A DNA stretch of 16,986 nt. Source: Chloroflexota bacterium. Its GTDB lineage: Bacteria > Chloroflexota > Anaerolineae > J036 > Brachytrichaceae. Below are positions 1 through 6,914 of the stretch, in pieces. The first letter of the stretch is position 1. Each line of letters begins with the position of its first letter. The position numbers and the translations under genes are program-made. The stretch is taken from NCBI GenBank assembly GCA_021813225.1, contig JAKALH010000017.1, positions 1 through 16,986 on the forward strand, written 5' to 3'. Below the pieces are notes generated by a model. The model had not been told where the DNA came from. It did no database searches and was given only the letters and a program-made list of their open reading frames with translations.

Positions 1-1791
1 GACCCACCATTCCACGACCAGCAGGACTAATGCGGCGGCGGCCAGCCATGACCAGAATTCCCGTTGGGAATACTGCGGTTTCAATCGATCGGCCGGGGTC
101 TGCCCGCCGATGTGCAGGTCCGGATTCGGGGCAATTTTCGACTCCGCAGGATTCGAGAAGTTGACGGTGAACATACCCGCCACATCCTTGTACAGCACGC
201 TGTACACGCCCAGTGCATCCGTCTGTGCAAATCCGCGCTGGCCGACCGCGACGCGGCTGCCATCCGGTCTCTGCACGATGGCGCCCGCCGGCAGCGCCAC
301 CACATCCCCCGGTTTGACGCCGGCCGGAATGTTCAATCCCTGCGGCGGCGCCAGCCATTCCACGCTATTGGCGATCAGTATCGGGAAAGCTACCTGCAGA
401 GGCAGATCGCTCAGTTGCAGGCTGAACGGTATGTCGACGACTCGCCAGAACGGGTCGGTCTGCTTCAGCATCTCGCCGGCGTAGAGCATCGGACCATTGT
501 CGGACAGCACGATCGGCTTGAGCCATGCCGGCGCATTGATGCGGTAGATATCCAGCGCGTTTACATTGCGCCAGTCCACCGAATTCAAGACCGGGTGCTG
601 CTCGGAGCGCATGAATGCCGTGCTGCTGAACGTGCCGCTGGTGGTGAAGACCGACTGCGCGCCGATGAACAGGACGCTGGCATGCGCCGGCAGCGTCATC
701 GTCAAACCGTCCAGCACATACAGGTCATAGGGTCTGGCGTCCGCCTGGACCGGCGCTGAAATGGCGCGCGTGACGTGCAGGTTGGGCAGCACTGCCAGCG
801 CCTGCTCCAGGAAACGGTTGCCGGGCGTCAGCAGCAGGGCGCGCCGCTGCGCAGTCTTTTCATTGACGACGTAAGCCACGTCGTCTATCGGCAGGTCATT
901 GTGTCCCGCCTGGTCGATCGCGGCGCGAACCGACGACACCTGCGGGTCGATGCCGTCGATTGTCCAGCTCGCCGACTGACCGGCCGGGATATTCAGCATG
1001 CGGGCGTCGAGTAACAAATTGTCCGATCTGATCGATACCAGCACACGGTCGTCGACGCTGCCGGTGTTGTTCACGCGCACAAATGCAGCCAGACCGCGCG
1101 GAGTTTTACGCAGAGAAAGGGTGGATATCGCAATGTTGTCGCCGCTTTTCCCGATCGGAATGTAGCGCACATTGCCGGTCAGAGCCTGCAGGTCATTCGC
1201 ATTCACGCCATCGCTGTAGACGATGGTCGTTGCCTGCCCGTCAGCGCCGCCACCGCCGGCGGCGGAGGCCAGCGCGACGCCTGCGCTCCAGTTGGCGGTC
1301 TGGAGCGACGCGCTTGCGGCATCGAGGGCGGCGTTCAGTTCGCTCTTGCTCGAGGTGGCGCTGACGAGTGCGTGTGGCGAGCCGTCCACCAGAATGATGG
1401 TCATGTCGTTGCTGGGGCCTATCTGGTCAATCAGTTTGCGGATTTCGGCTCTGGCCGCCTCGAAGCGCGACGGCGCCACATCCGTCGCCTGCATCGATGC
1501 CGAGCCGTCCAGCAGGATAACCAGGCGGCCGCTCAAGGTCGATGGCAGGTTCAAGTAAGGCCGGATCAGGGCGAATACCAGCACCGCCAGCGTGAGCAAC
1601 TGCAACAGCAGCAACAGGTTGCGGCGCAGGCGCTGCCACAGGGTGTTGGCTTCGCGATCCAGAATCACCTGCCGCCACAGTAAAGTGCTGGATACGGTCT
1701 GCTCGCGACGCTGCAGGCGCAGCAGGTACAGCAGGATGATGGGTACTGCCAAAAGAGCGAACAGCAGGCCAAGCGGGTTCAGGATGCTCAC
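1..1791 (-). CDS. BatA-like membrane protein with von Willebrand A domain, 3' end cut by window edge
   Basis: This open frame runs to the left edge without a stop, giving 597 residues. It begins with GTG, and the first G of that codon is the last base of the TAG stop of the DUF58 gene, so translation is probably coupled. The N-terminus has two membrane helices (about residues 8-24 and 58-77) separated by a short basic stretch, the usual BatA (aerotolerance regulator N-terminal) layout. A von Willebrand A domain follows, with its metal-site motif DGSAS at residues 95-99. The long middle is extracytoplasmic-type sequence with a region near residues 440-500 of the kind that compares a value with an offset. 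A hydrophobic segment at the very end (EFWSWLAAAALVLLVVEWW) is the expected C-terminal anchor, so only a few residues are missing. Families of this kind work with MoxR-type ATPases in envelope or protein-assembly roles; the exact function is unknown. Confidence 0.88.
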   Translation of the reverse strand, partial: MSILNPLGLLFALLAVPIILLYLLRLQRREQTVSSTLLWRQVILDREANTLWQRLRRNLLLLLQLLTLAVLVFALIRPYLNLPSTLSGRLVILLDGSASMQATDVAPSRFEAARAEIRKLIDQIGPSNDMTIILVDGSPHALVSATSSKSELNAALDAASASLQTANWSAGVALASAAGGGGADGQATTIVYSDGVNANDLQALTGNVRYIPIGKSGDNIAISTLSLRKTPRGLAAFVRVNNTGSVDDRVLVSIRSDNLLLDARMLNIPAGQSASWTIDGIDPQVSSVRAAIDQAGHNDLPIDDVAYVVNEKTAQRRALLLTPGNRFLEQALAVLPNLHVTRAISAPVQADARPYDLYVLDGLTMTLPAHASVLFIGAQSVFTTSGTFSSTAFMRSEQHPVLNSVDWRNVNALDIYRINAPAWLKPIVLSDNGPMLYAGEMLKQTDPFWRVVDIPFSLQLSDLPLQVAFPILIANSVEWLAPPQGLNIPAGVKPGDVVALPAGAIVQRPDGSRVAVGQRGFAQTDALGVYSVLYKDVAGMFTVNFSNPAESKIAPNPDLHIGGQTPADRLKPQYSQREFWSWLAAAALVLLVVEWWV

Positions 1792-2705
1792 TACACGACC
1801 CAACCCTCGCGCCGTAAATCGCGCAGAACGACCTTTTCGACCGGCTCGCTGGTGTCGGTCAGGTGATATTTGCCGCCGCGCCTGCGGCAGAATTCGGCAA
1901 TCTCGCCGGTCCACTGGTTCAGGCGCTGGCGGTACTGGATGAGCGCCGCATCGTCGAGGCTGATGTCCTGTGTCGCCGCGGTCTCGATGTCGCGCAACCT
2001 CAGGTCGCCTGCAAACTCCGGGTCCAGCTCCGCCGGGCTTAATGTGTGCAGAACGCCGACATCCAGCCGGCTGCTGCCCAGCGCGTTCAACCCCTCGGCA
2101 TAGCCGTCGGCATCCAGAAAATCCGAGATGACGATGCATAGCCCCGGCCGGGCATCCAGCGCGTAGCGCCTCCACCAGTTATTCAGGCTCACGCCCTGCC
2201 CGGAGCGATGAGCCGGCAGGCGACCGTCCGCCATCTCAGGCGGCAGCGCCTCGCGTTCGATAAATTCCATCACGGCGGATGTCGCCGCCGCGCCGCGTTT
2301 AGGGCCGATACGCGCCCGTGTGCTGGTCTCCACAATCAAGCGGTCGCCGGATGTCAACGCAATATAACTCATGGCTACTGCCAGTTGGCAGGCGCGTTCC
2401 CATTTTGGAGATACCGGCTGGTTTTCCTCACGCCACTGCATGGACGGGCTGGCATCCAGGAGCACATGCACCGTCAGGTCTTCTTCGTCCTCATAAAGTT
2501 TGATGTAGGGGCGTTCCAGACGCGCATAGATGTTCCAGTCGACGCGGCGCGGATCGTCGCCGGGGGTGTAATCGCGGTAGTCCGCAAATTCCACTGAGCG
2601 ACCGCGTCGCGGGCTGCGCCGCTCCCCCGTCGCCGTTCCCGGTTTGCGCCGGAGAGGGACAAACTGTAGACCGTTCAGGGCACGCAGTATTGGCTCGATT
2701 TGCAT
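1791..2705 (-). CDS. DUF58 domain protein (von Willebrand A-like fold)
   Basis: The product has 304 residues. The canonical DUF58 core is at residues 35-90: a GRSVEFADYRDYTPGDD stretch, then R-x-VDWN, a basic ARLERP segment and the metal-binding-like strand VLLDASPSM (D84, S86, S88). The N-terminal half lacks the two membrane helices seen in longer DUF58 proteins, so this is the soluble type. Its ATG lies 4 bp after the TGA of the dehydrogenase gene, and its stop overlaps the GTG of the BatA-like gene by one base, so the three are almost surely co-transcribed. DUF58 proteins usually sit beside a MoxR AAA+ ATPase and VWA proteins; the VWA partner is here but no MoxR gene is visible in the window. 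Biochemical role unknown; a part in a MoxR-VWA chaperone-like complex is inferred from context only. Confidence 0.9.
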   Translation of the reverse strand: MQIEPILRALNGLQFVPLRRKPGTATGERRSPRRGRSVEFADYRDYTPGDDPRRVDWNIYARLERPYIKLYEDEEDLTVHVLLDASPSMQWREENQPVSPKWERACQLAVAMSYIALTSGDRLIVETSTRARIGPKRGAAATSAVMEFIEREALPPEMADGRLPAHRSGQGVSLNNWWRRYALDARPGLCIVISDFLDADGYAEGLNALGSSRLDVGVLHTLSPAELDPEFAGDLRLRDIETAATQDISLDDAALIQYRQRLNQWTGEIAEFCRRRGGKYHLTDTSEPVEKVVLRDLRREGWVV

Positions 2706-2709
2706 AGCG

Positions 2710-3723
2710 TCAAAGCAGGTCTAGAATGTGGTGCGCCATTGCGCTGGTCGTTGCCTGCCCGCCCAGGTCGGCAGTGCGAATGCCATGGCTGATTGCGGTG
2801 AAGACGGCGCGTTCGACACGTTCCGCTTCATCCACCAGTTTCCAGCGGTACCGCAGAAGCATCGCCGCACTCAGGATGGCGCCGGCGGGATTGGCGATAT
2901 TCCTGCCGGAGATATCCGGCGCACTGCCGTGCACCGGTTCGGCGATGGCGACGCTATCGCCAAGATTCAATGCGGGTGCGACGCCCATCCCGCCGCCCCA
3001 CACACTGGCGACATCCGAAAGAATATCGCCGAACAGATTGGTCGATACAATCACGTCGAACTGGCGCGGTTTCGATGCCAGCAGCATAGCGGCGGTGTCT
3101 ACCAGCACTTCGTCGATTTTGACATCCGGGTATGCGGCCCCGACCGCGCGCACGGCGTCTCGAAAAACGCCGTCCGTGACCGGCAGGATATTGGCCTTGT
3201 GCACAATCGTGACCTGCCTGCGCAGGCGCGAGACCGCGAGATCGAACGCCACTCTGCCGATGCGGGTGGATGCCTCACTGGTGATGACCCGTTCGGCAAT
3301 GGCTTCGTCGCCGCGCATATACTCGCGCCCGATGTACAACCCCTGCGTGTTTTCACGCACAATCAGCAGATCAATCCCCGGCTGGCCCGCGGCGTCATGG
3401 CCCGACAGGTTCAGTTCACGGGTGGGGCGCAGGTTGGCATACAGATTAAAGTGCTGCCGCATCTGCACGATGGGGCTGCGGTACCCTTCCACTTTGTGCG
3501 AAGGCGACGAAACGGCACCGAACAGGGCGGCACCGCAGTCCTGGATTGCAGCCAGCGTCGCGGGCGGAAGCGCGTTGCCGGTGCGAGTGAAGCAGTCCCA
3601 GCCTGCGTCGGCGCTGACGATGGCGACTGATGGGAGTACGTGTTGAATGACCTCGACGGCGCAGGGGATGACTTCGCGTCCTACGCCATCGCCCGGTATG
3701 ACACAGAGTTTGTATTCGCTCAT
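2710..3723 (-). CDS. NAD-dependent beta-decarboxylating dehydrogenase (homoisocitrate/isocitrate dehydrogenase-like)
   Basis: The 337-residue product belongs to the isocitrate/isopropylmalate/homoisocitrate dehydrogenase family, which oxidises and decarboxylates 2-hydroxy-3-carboxy acids. Visible landmarks: the N-terminal PGDGVGREV, the substrate-binding arginines R89, R99 and R123, the catalytic Y130 and K176, the metal aspartates D209, D233 and D237, and the coenzyme motif HGSAPDI (D269-I270), which favours NAD over NADP. The length and the KVEGYRSPI and LYANLRP segments resemble Thermus homoisocitrate dehydrogenase more than leuB products, as far as I can recall that sequence. The position matching Thermus Arg85 is Val86, so substrate choice is uncertain (see findings). 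No lysine or leucine pathway genes are adjacent. The ATG has no clear Shine-Dalgarno site; the gene lies 18 bp after the membrane protein gene and 4 bp before DUF58. Confidence 0.9.
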   Translation of the reverse strand: MSEYKLCVIPGDGVGREVIPCAVEVIQHVLPSVAIVSADAGWDCFTRTGNALPPATLAAIQDCGAALFGAVSSPSHKVEGYRSPIVQMRQHFNLYANLRPTRELNLSGHDAAGQPGIDLLIVRENTQGLYIGREYMRGDEAIAERVITSEASTRIGRVAFDLAVSRLRRQVTIVHKANILPVTDGVFRDAVRAVGAAYPDVKIDEVLVDTAAMLLASKPRQFDVIVSTNLFGDILSDVASVWGGGMGVAPALNLGDSVAIAEPVHGSAPDISGRNIANPAGAILSAAMLLRYRWKLVDEAERVERAVFTAISHGIRTADLGGQATTSAMAHHILDLL

Positions 3724-3741
3724 GAAAGGTTCACATTGCGG

Positions 3742-4932
3742 TCAGACGCGGGATGCAGCACGGCTGCTCTCTGATCCGCCTGCCTGAGCAGCCTGAGCCG
3801 CCCCCGGACAGGCCAAAGCCACGTGCTGGCTGCGCAAGTGCACCTGGCGCAACTGGTGCTGGTAAGCCCTGACATAGAACAGGACAGCGAGATTGGCCAG
3901 TGTCCACAAGGCGGCGGAAAATTGCTCCACGTAGAACGTGAAGACGTTGACCACGCATAAATCCAGCAACAGCGCCGCCTGCACCCAGAAAAGACCCTGG
4001 TAACGCCGCCCTGTGATGAATAATGCGATTCCAGATAACGTGATTGCCGCCGTCACCATATTCAGCAGCAGGTCGATGCTGTTAACCGACATGGTAAAGG
4101 GCGAGAACTCCCGCAGACCCGATGCCACATACAGGCGTTGTATCTCGCGGGCGGCTTCCGGCGACGCGACCGGCACCACGACCGAGACGCCGAAAGCAAT
4201 CAACGAGCCCAGGCTGTTCACCGCCAGGATGACCAGCAGGATGAAAGTCAGCAGCTTCCGATGCCGGATAAATCGTTGCAGGCCCCATTTCTCTACGGAA
4301 GCAATTGCCAACTGCAACTGCGACCGGCCCGGTCGCACTGCCTCACTGTTGACGAATTCCTGCAGGGCGAGCGCCAGCTTCGCGTGGTCGGGGTCTTTGA
4401 CCTTCCGGGCGATGCCGGCCAGGTCGGCGTTGATGTGACGGTGGCGCTGCTCGGTCTGTTCGCCTTCGAAAAGTAATTCCGCATGCTCCAGGGCATCTAC
4501 CATCAGTTCCTGGTCGCTGGCGTGCTGTTCGCGCCGCCTGAGCAGGAAGACGACGAGTGTGATGACGAGGAAGACGATATAGATGATAGGCGCGGCCGGT
4601 TTGTAGAAGTAGTCATTGTTCGACGTGATGAACTTGCCCACCTCGTCGAAGAACAGACCCAGACCGATGCCGGTCAGAACCGAGCCGATGCGATGTGCAG
4701 TCGGCGAGCCGTAGATGAGCATCAGCAGGCAGGCTGCCGTCAGCACGATGCCGCCATACAGCAGATGGGCGATGTGCAGTGTGGAATTGCCCAGCCGGGG
4801 GTAGCCGGTCAACTCCAGAAACACCCGCACGGCGAGGACAGTAGCGCCGAAGGCGATCAGCATATACAGAACCAGTTGCGGCGCGCTGGTGCGGCGGACA
4901 AGCCTGGGCAGGTTCAGTCCGGACAGTCTCAT
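3742..4932 (-). CDS. Multispanning membrane protein of unknown function
   Basis: I do not recognise an assigned function. The product has 396 residues and about eight predicted membrane helices in two groups: roughly 19-40, 54-74, 83-98 and 113-131, then 226-250, 284-306, 313-334 and 338-354. The groups are split by a charged, probably cytoplasmic, stretch at about 132-222 with helical character (HASDQELMVDALEHAELLFE). The most distinctive part is residues 88-115, with GIGLGLFFDEVGKFIT followed by NDYFYKPAAP; charged residues inside or beside a helix suggest a functional site. The C-terminal tail (about 365-396) is Ala/Gly/Ser-rich and looks disordered. The start lies 10 bp after the serine hydrolase stop, so co-transcription is likely, although a TAGAAT hexamer 7 bases before the ATG could also give a separate leaderless message. 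Confidence 0.85.
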   Translation of the reverse strand: MRLSGLNLPRLVRRTSAPQLVLYMLIAFGATVLAVRVFLELTGYPRLGNSTLHIAHLLYGGIVLTAACLLMLIYGSPTAHRIGSVLTGIGLGLFFDEVGKFITSNNDYFYKPAAPIIYIVFLVITLVVFLLRRREQHASDQELMVDALEHAELLFEGEQTEQRHRHINADLAGIARKVKDPDHAKLALALQEFVNSEAVRPGRSQLQLAIASVEKWGLQRFIRHRKLLTFILLVILAVNSLGSLIAFGVSVVVPVASPEAAREIQRLYVASGLREFSPFTMSVNSIDLLLNMVTAAITLSGIALFITGRRYQGLFWVQAALLLDLCVVNVFTFYVEQFSAALWTLANLAVLFYVRAYQHQLRQVHLRSQHVALACPGAAQAAQAGGSESSRAASRV

Positions 4933-4942
4933 ACCCGGTATT

Positions 4943-6043
4943 CTACTCGCCGCGCGCTCTCCGTTTCGTTAGCAGTTGAAGCAGGTTCGACTCGATATCG
5001 TCCATGTCCACGCTCTGGTTGCACAGGACAATCAGCGTGATATCGTCGCGCGGGAAATGTGCAATCAGGGTCGTGAAGCCATTCAGCACACCGGTATGCT
5101 CGATTGCCTGCATCCCCATGTGCTCTCGGATGAACCACCCATAACCGTAACTGCCGGCGTTCCTGCCGGGGATTCTTGCCTGCGGTTGCTGCATCAATGC
5201 CGTCAGGTTGGCCGGCAACAGGCGACTGTCATTGATGGCCAGGCTCCAGCGATACAGGTCTTCAACGGTCGAAACCAGCCCGCCAGCGGCATACGCGACC
5301 GTCGGATTCATCGCATCCGCTTTGCTCTGGCCGTCGTAACCGACAGCGGTGCCCTCGCCGATGACGCCATCTGGTTCGTAGGCCGTAGCGGACATGCGCA
5401 ACGGGTGGAAAATCCGGCGCTGCAGGAAGTCGGAATAGCTCTGACCGGACACACGTTCGATGATGTACCCTAGCAATGCGTATCCGGAATTGCTGTAGCG
5501 CCATGACGTGCCCGGCGCGAAGTCAAGCGGAAGATATCTGAATCTGTCGACGAGTTCAGCGGGTGTGATGGCTGTATTCATGCCGGCATCGAAATCCGCG
5601 AAGGACATATAGTCCGGGATGCCGGATGTATGTGCCAGCAATTCATGAATTGTGATGGCTCTCCATGTACGCGGGCATGTGGCGAGATAGTTGCAGATGC
5701 GGTCTCTGACGTTAAGCTTCCCTTCCTTTTGCAGCAACAGGATTGCCATCGCAGTGAATTGCTTGCTCACGGACGCCAGCAGGTAGCGCGTCTGCGGCGT
5801 ATCAGGGATGCGTGCAGCGCGGTCAGCCTGACCGTAGCCCTTATCCAGCAGGATGTGCCCTCGGCGTGCGACCAGAACCGAGCCGCTGAATGAGCCGGCC
5901 ATGGCGGCGCGGTTCAGATAGGCGTCAATCTGAACACTGATATCGGGTGGCGTATACGGCGCGGCCTGCACGTGTGGTGCCGCGGCAATCTGCAGCGCCA
6001 GGGCGCATGCCAGGAGTACGGTGAAAGAGAAACGAACCATCAT
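4943..6043 (-). CDS. Secreted serine hydrolase of the beta-lactamase class C / PBP family
   Basis: From the chosen ATG the product has 366 residues. It carries the three active-site signatures of the family: SVSK with the nucleophile S91 and K94, YSN at 183-185, and HTG at 316-318. An N-terminal signal peptide is clear (MMVRFSFTV, a hydrophobic run, then HVQA before APY, cleavage near residue 27), so the enzyme acts outside the cytoplasm. The reading frame continues upstream to a TTG at 6073, but that would place ten polar residues before the signal peptide; ATG at 6043 or 6040, preceded by GGGGGA, is preferred. Family members are D-alanyl-D-alanine carboxypeptidases, peptidases, esterases or beta-lactamases; the sequence does not say which. 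It is the first gene of the five-gene minus-strand run. Proteins this general are common in Chloroflexota, and antibiotic resistance should not be assumed. Confidence 0.9.
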   Translation of the reverse strand: MMVRFSFTVLLACALALQIAAAPHVQAAPYTPPDISVQIDAYLNRAAMAGSFSGSVLVARRGHILLDKGYGQADRAARIPDTPQTRYLLASVSKQFTAMAILLLQKEGKLNVRDRICNYLATCPRTWRAITIHELLAHTSGIPDYMSFADFDAGMNTAITPAELVDRFRYLPLDFAPGTSWRYSNSGYALLGYIIERVSGQSYSDFLQRRIFHPLRMSATAYEPDGVIGEGTAVGYDGQSKADAMNPTVAYAAGGLVSTVEDLYRWSLAINDSRLLPANLTALMQQPQARIPGRNAGSYGYGWFIREHMGMQAIEHTGVLNGFTTLIAHFPRDDITLIVLCNQSVDMDDIESNLLQLLTKRRARGE

Positions 6044-6071
6044 TCCCCCATCATGTCGGCCACAGGACTGC

Positions 6072-6085
6072 AATGGCGCGCCATT
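6072..6085. promoter_or_regulatory. Perfect 14-bp palindrome, candidate operator
   Basis: AATGGCGCGCCATT is identical on both strands. It lies 29-42 bp before the preferred start of the serine hydrolase and would overlap the transcription start given by the weak promoter at 6088-6117. That is a usual place for a repressor site. No regulator gene is in the window, and a 14-bp palindrome in GC-rich DNA can also arise by chance. Confidence 0.3.
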
Positions 6086-6087
6086 CT

Positions 6088-6117
6088 GTTATGGCGGCAT
6101 ACGCGCGTGTGGTACAA
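6088..6117 (-). promoter_or_regulatory. Weak candidate promoter for the hydrolase-to-BatA gene run
   Basis: On the minus strand, TTGTAC (6117-6112) and CATAAC (6093-6088) are separated by 18 bp. They match the sigma-70 consensus at 3 and 4 of 6 positions. The placement before the first gene of the run is right, but the match is poor. Confidence 0.22.
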
Positions 6118-6365
6118 CGCGCTGGTGCTTGTCACTGCTAGTCCCTGCAACTCGCAGCCCAGTATCGCGTAAGTGTAGGGCGGCTGGCGGGCGGTGTCAA
6201 TGCCTGCGAAAGGAGCGTCGCCAGCCGCGTTCCAGTGAGAGCGAGATCAGGTAAGCCTGAAATGGGCCGGGCTGCGCTGCCGCGGAAAGGCCGAGGCCAA
6301 TGCCCTGCAGTAGATAAACCAGCATGTGTTGATTATGCTCTTGCAGGTCAATTGCACGAAAGCGC

Positions 6366-6371
6366 TAAGAT
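6366..6371 (+). promoter_or_regulatory. Candidate -10 box for a leaderless arfB transcript
   Basis: TAAGAT ends six bases before the GTG start codon of arfB, so transcription would begin at or next to the start codon itself. No Shine-Dalgarno sequence is visible before that codon, which agrees with a leaderless message. A TTGCAG hexamer 19 bp upstream is a poor -35 match. Confidence 0.4.
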
Positions 6372-6377
6372 AGCCCT

Positions 6378-6827
6378 GTGAGCGAGCCAACCAACCCGGC
6401 AGACCTGCTGATCATCAACGAGAGCGTGCGCATCCCGCGCAGCGAGCTGGCTTACCGCTATGCGCGCAGCAGCGCACCCGGTGGGCAGCATACGAATAAA
6501 ACGGAGACCGCCGTCGAACTGCTGTTTGACCTCGCACATTCGCCTTGGCTGACTGAGCCGGAACGTGCGCTGGCGACACAGCGCCTGGCGCGGTACCTGG
6601 ACAGCGATGGGATGCTGCACCTGGAGTCGCAGTCCGAGCGCAGCCAGTTGCGCAACCGCGACGAGGTCACGCAACGCTTCGCCGAATTGCTGCGACAGGC
6701 GCTGCGACCCGTCAGGCCGCGTCGCCAGACCCGCCCGTCACGCGCATCTCGCGAGCGGCGTCTGGCACAGAAACGCTATGTGGCGGAGGTGAAAACACGC
6801 CGCCGGCGCCCCACACTTGATGAATAG
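6378..6827 (+). CDS. arfB: Alternative ribosome-rescue factor B (peptidyl-tRNA hydrolase)
   Basis: The 149-residue protein is a short relative of class I release factors that hydrolyses peptidyl-tRNA on ribosomes stalled at the end of truncated messages. The catalytic GGQ motif is at residues 35-37 within SSAPGGQHTNK. There is no stop-codon-recognition domain. The C-terminal tail (about 110-145) is strongly basic, RPRRQTRPSRASRERRLAQK, the part known in this family to enter the empty mRNA channel; here most of its lysines are replaced by arginine. Length is typical (about 140). The start is GTG without a visible ribosome-binding site; the next upstream sequence suggests a leaderless transcript. 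The gene stands alone on the plus strand, divergent from the hydrolase and convergent with the bc operon. Confidence 0.95.
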   Translation: MSEPTNPADLLIINESVRIPRSELAYRYARSSAPGGQHTNKTETAVELLFDLAHSPWLTEPERALATQRLARYLDSDGMLHLESQSERSQLRNRDEVTQRFAELLRQALRPVRPRRQTRPSRASRERRLAQKRYVAEVKTRRRRPTLDE

Positions 6828-6864
6828 CACTGCACGGTCGCCGATGCGCATGCTCTGGAAATGA

Positions 6865-6898
6865 GGCGTCCCCGATACGTCGATGTGTCGGGGACGCC
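6865..6898. terminator. Hairpin between convergent arfB and the bc operon
   Basis: GGCGTCCCCGA (6865-6875) and TCGGGGACGCC (6888-6898) form a perfect 11-bp stem, which can be lengthened inward by a wobble and two further pairs to leave a 6-base loop. It sits in the 87-bp gap between two facing genes and can act in both directions. No clear U-run follows on either strand, so a factor-dependent or U-poor terminator is possible. Confidence 0.7.
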
Positions 6899-6914
6899 GC
6901 GGCCCGGCTTGCGT

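Larger units (their letters stand above)
6044..6377. other. Divergent intergenic region between serine hydrolase and arfB
   Basis: The spacer is 334 bp long. I see no convincing gene: short open frames in it have no recognisable motif and overlap the hydrolase signal-peptide region. It holds a 14-bp palindrome and a weak minus-strand promoter next to the hydrolase start, and a -10 hexamer abutting the arfB start, all listed separately. The middle part (about 6120-6340) is GC-rich with no repeat, RNA-like fold or terminator that I could support by eye. Confidence 0.6.

Noticed and set aside
64..1014. Plus-strand open frames over the BatA-like gene
   Set aside because: They are antisense to a continuous minus-strand frame with clear membrane helices and a VWA metal site; they show no family motif and are Arg/His/Gln-rich as antisense frames in GC-rich DNA often are.
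2726..3646. Two long plus-strand frames (about 300 codons each) opposite the dehydrogenase
   Set aside because: Antisense to a gene with all catalytic residues; the translations have no recognisable fold and no ribosome-binding site.
4327..4340. GGTCGCACTG repeated near 4330, 13368 and 16233
   Set aside because: All three copies are inside unrelated coding sequence, irregularly spaced and without further flanking identity; chance in GC-rich DNA is the simplest explanation.
4943..6043. Serine hydrolase as a beta-lactamase resistance gene
   Set aside because: SxxK/YxN/HxG motifs are shared by peptidases and esterases; nothing in the context points to antibiotic resistance.
6044..6073. TTG start of the serine hydrolase at 6073
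   Set aside because: It adds ten polar residues ahead of a typical signal peptide; ATG at 6043/6040 gives a standard signal peptide.
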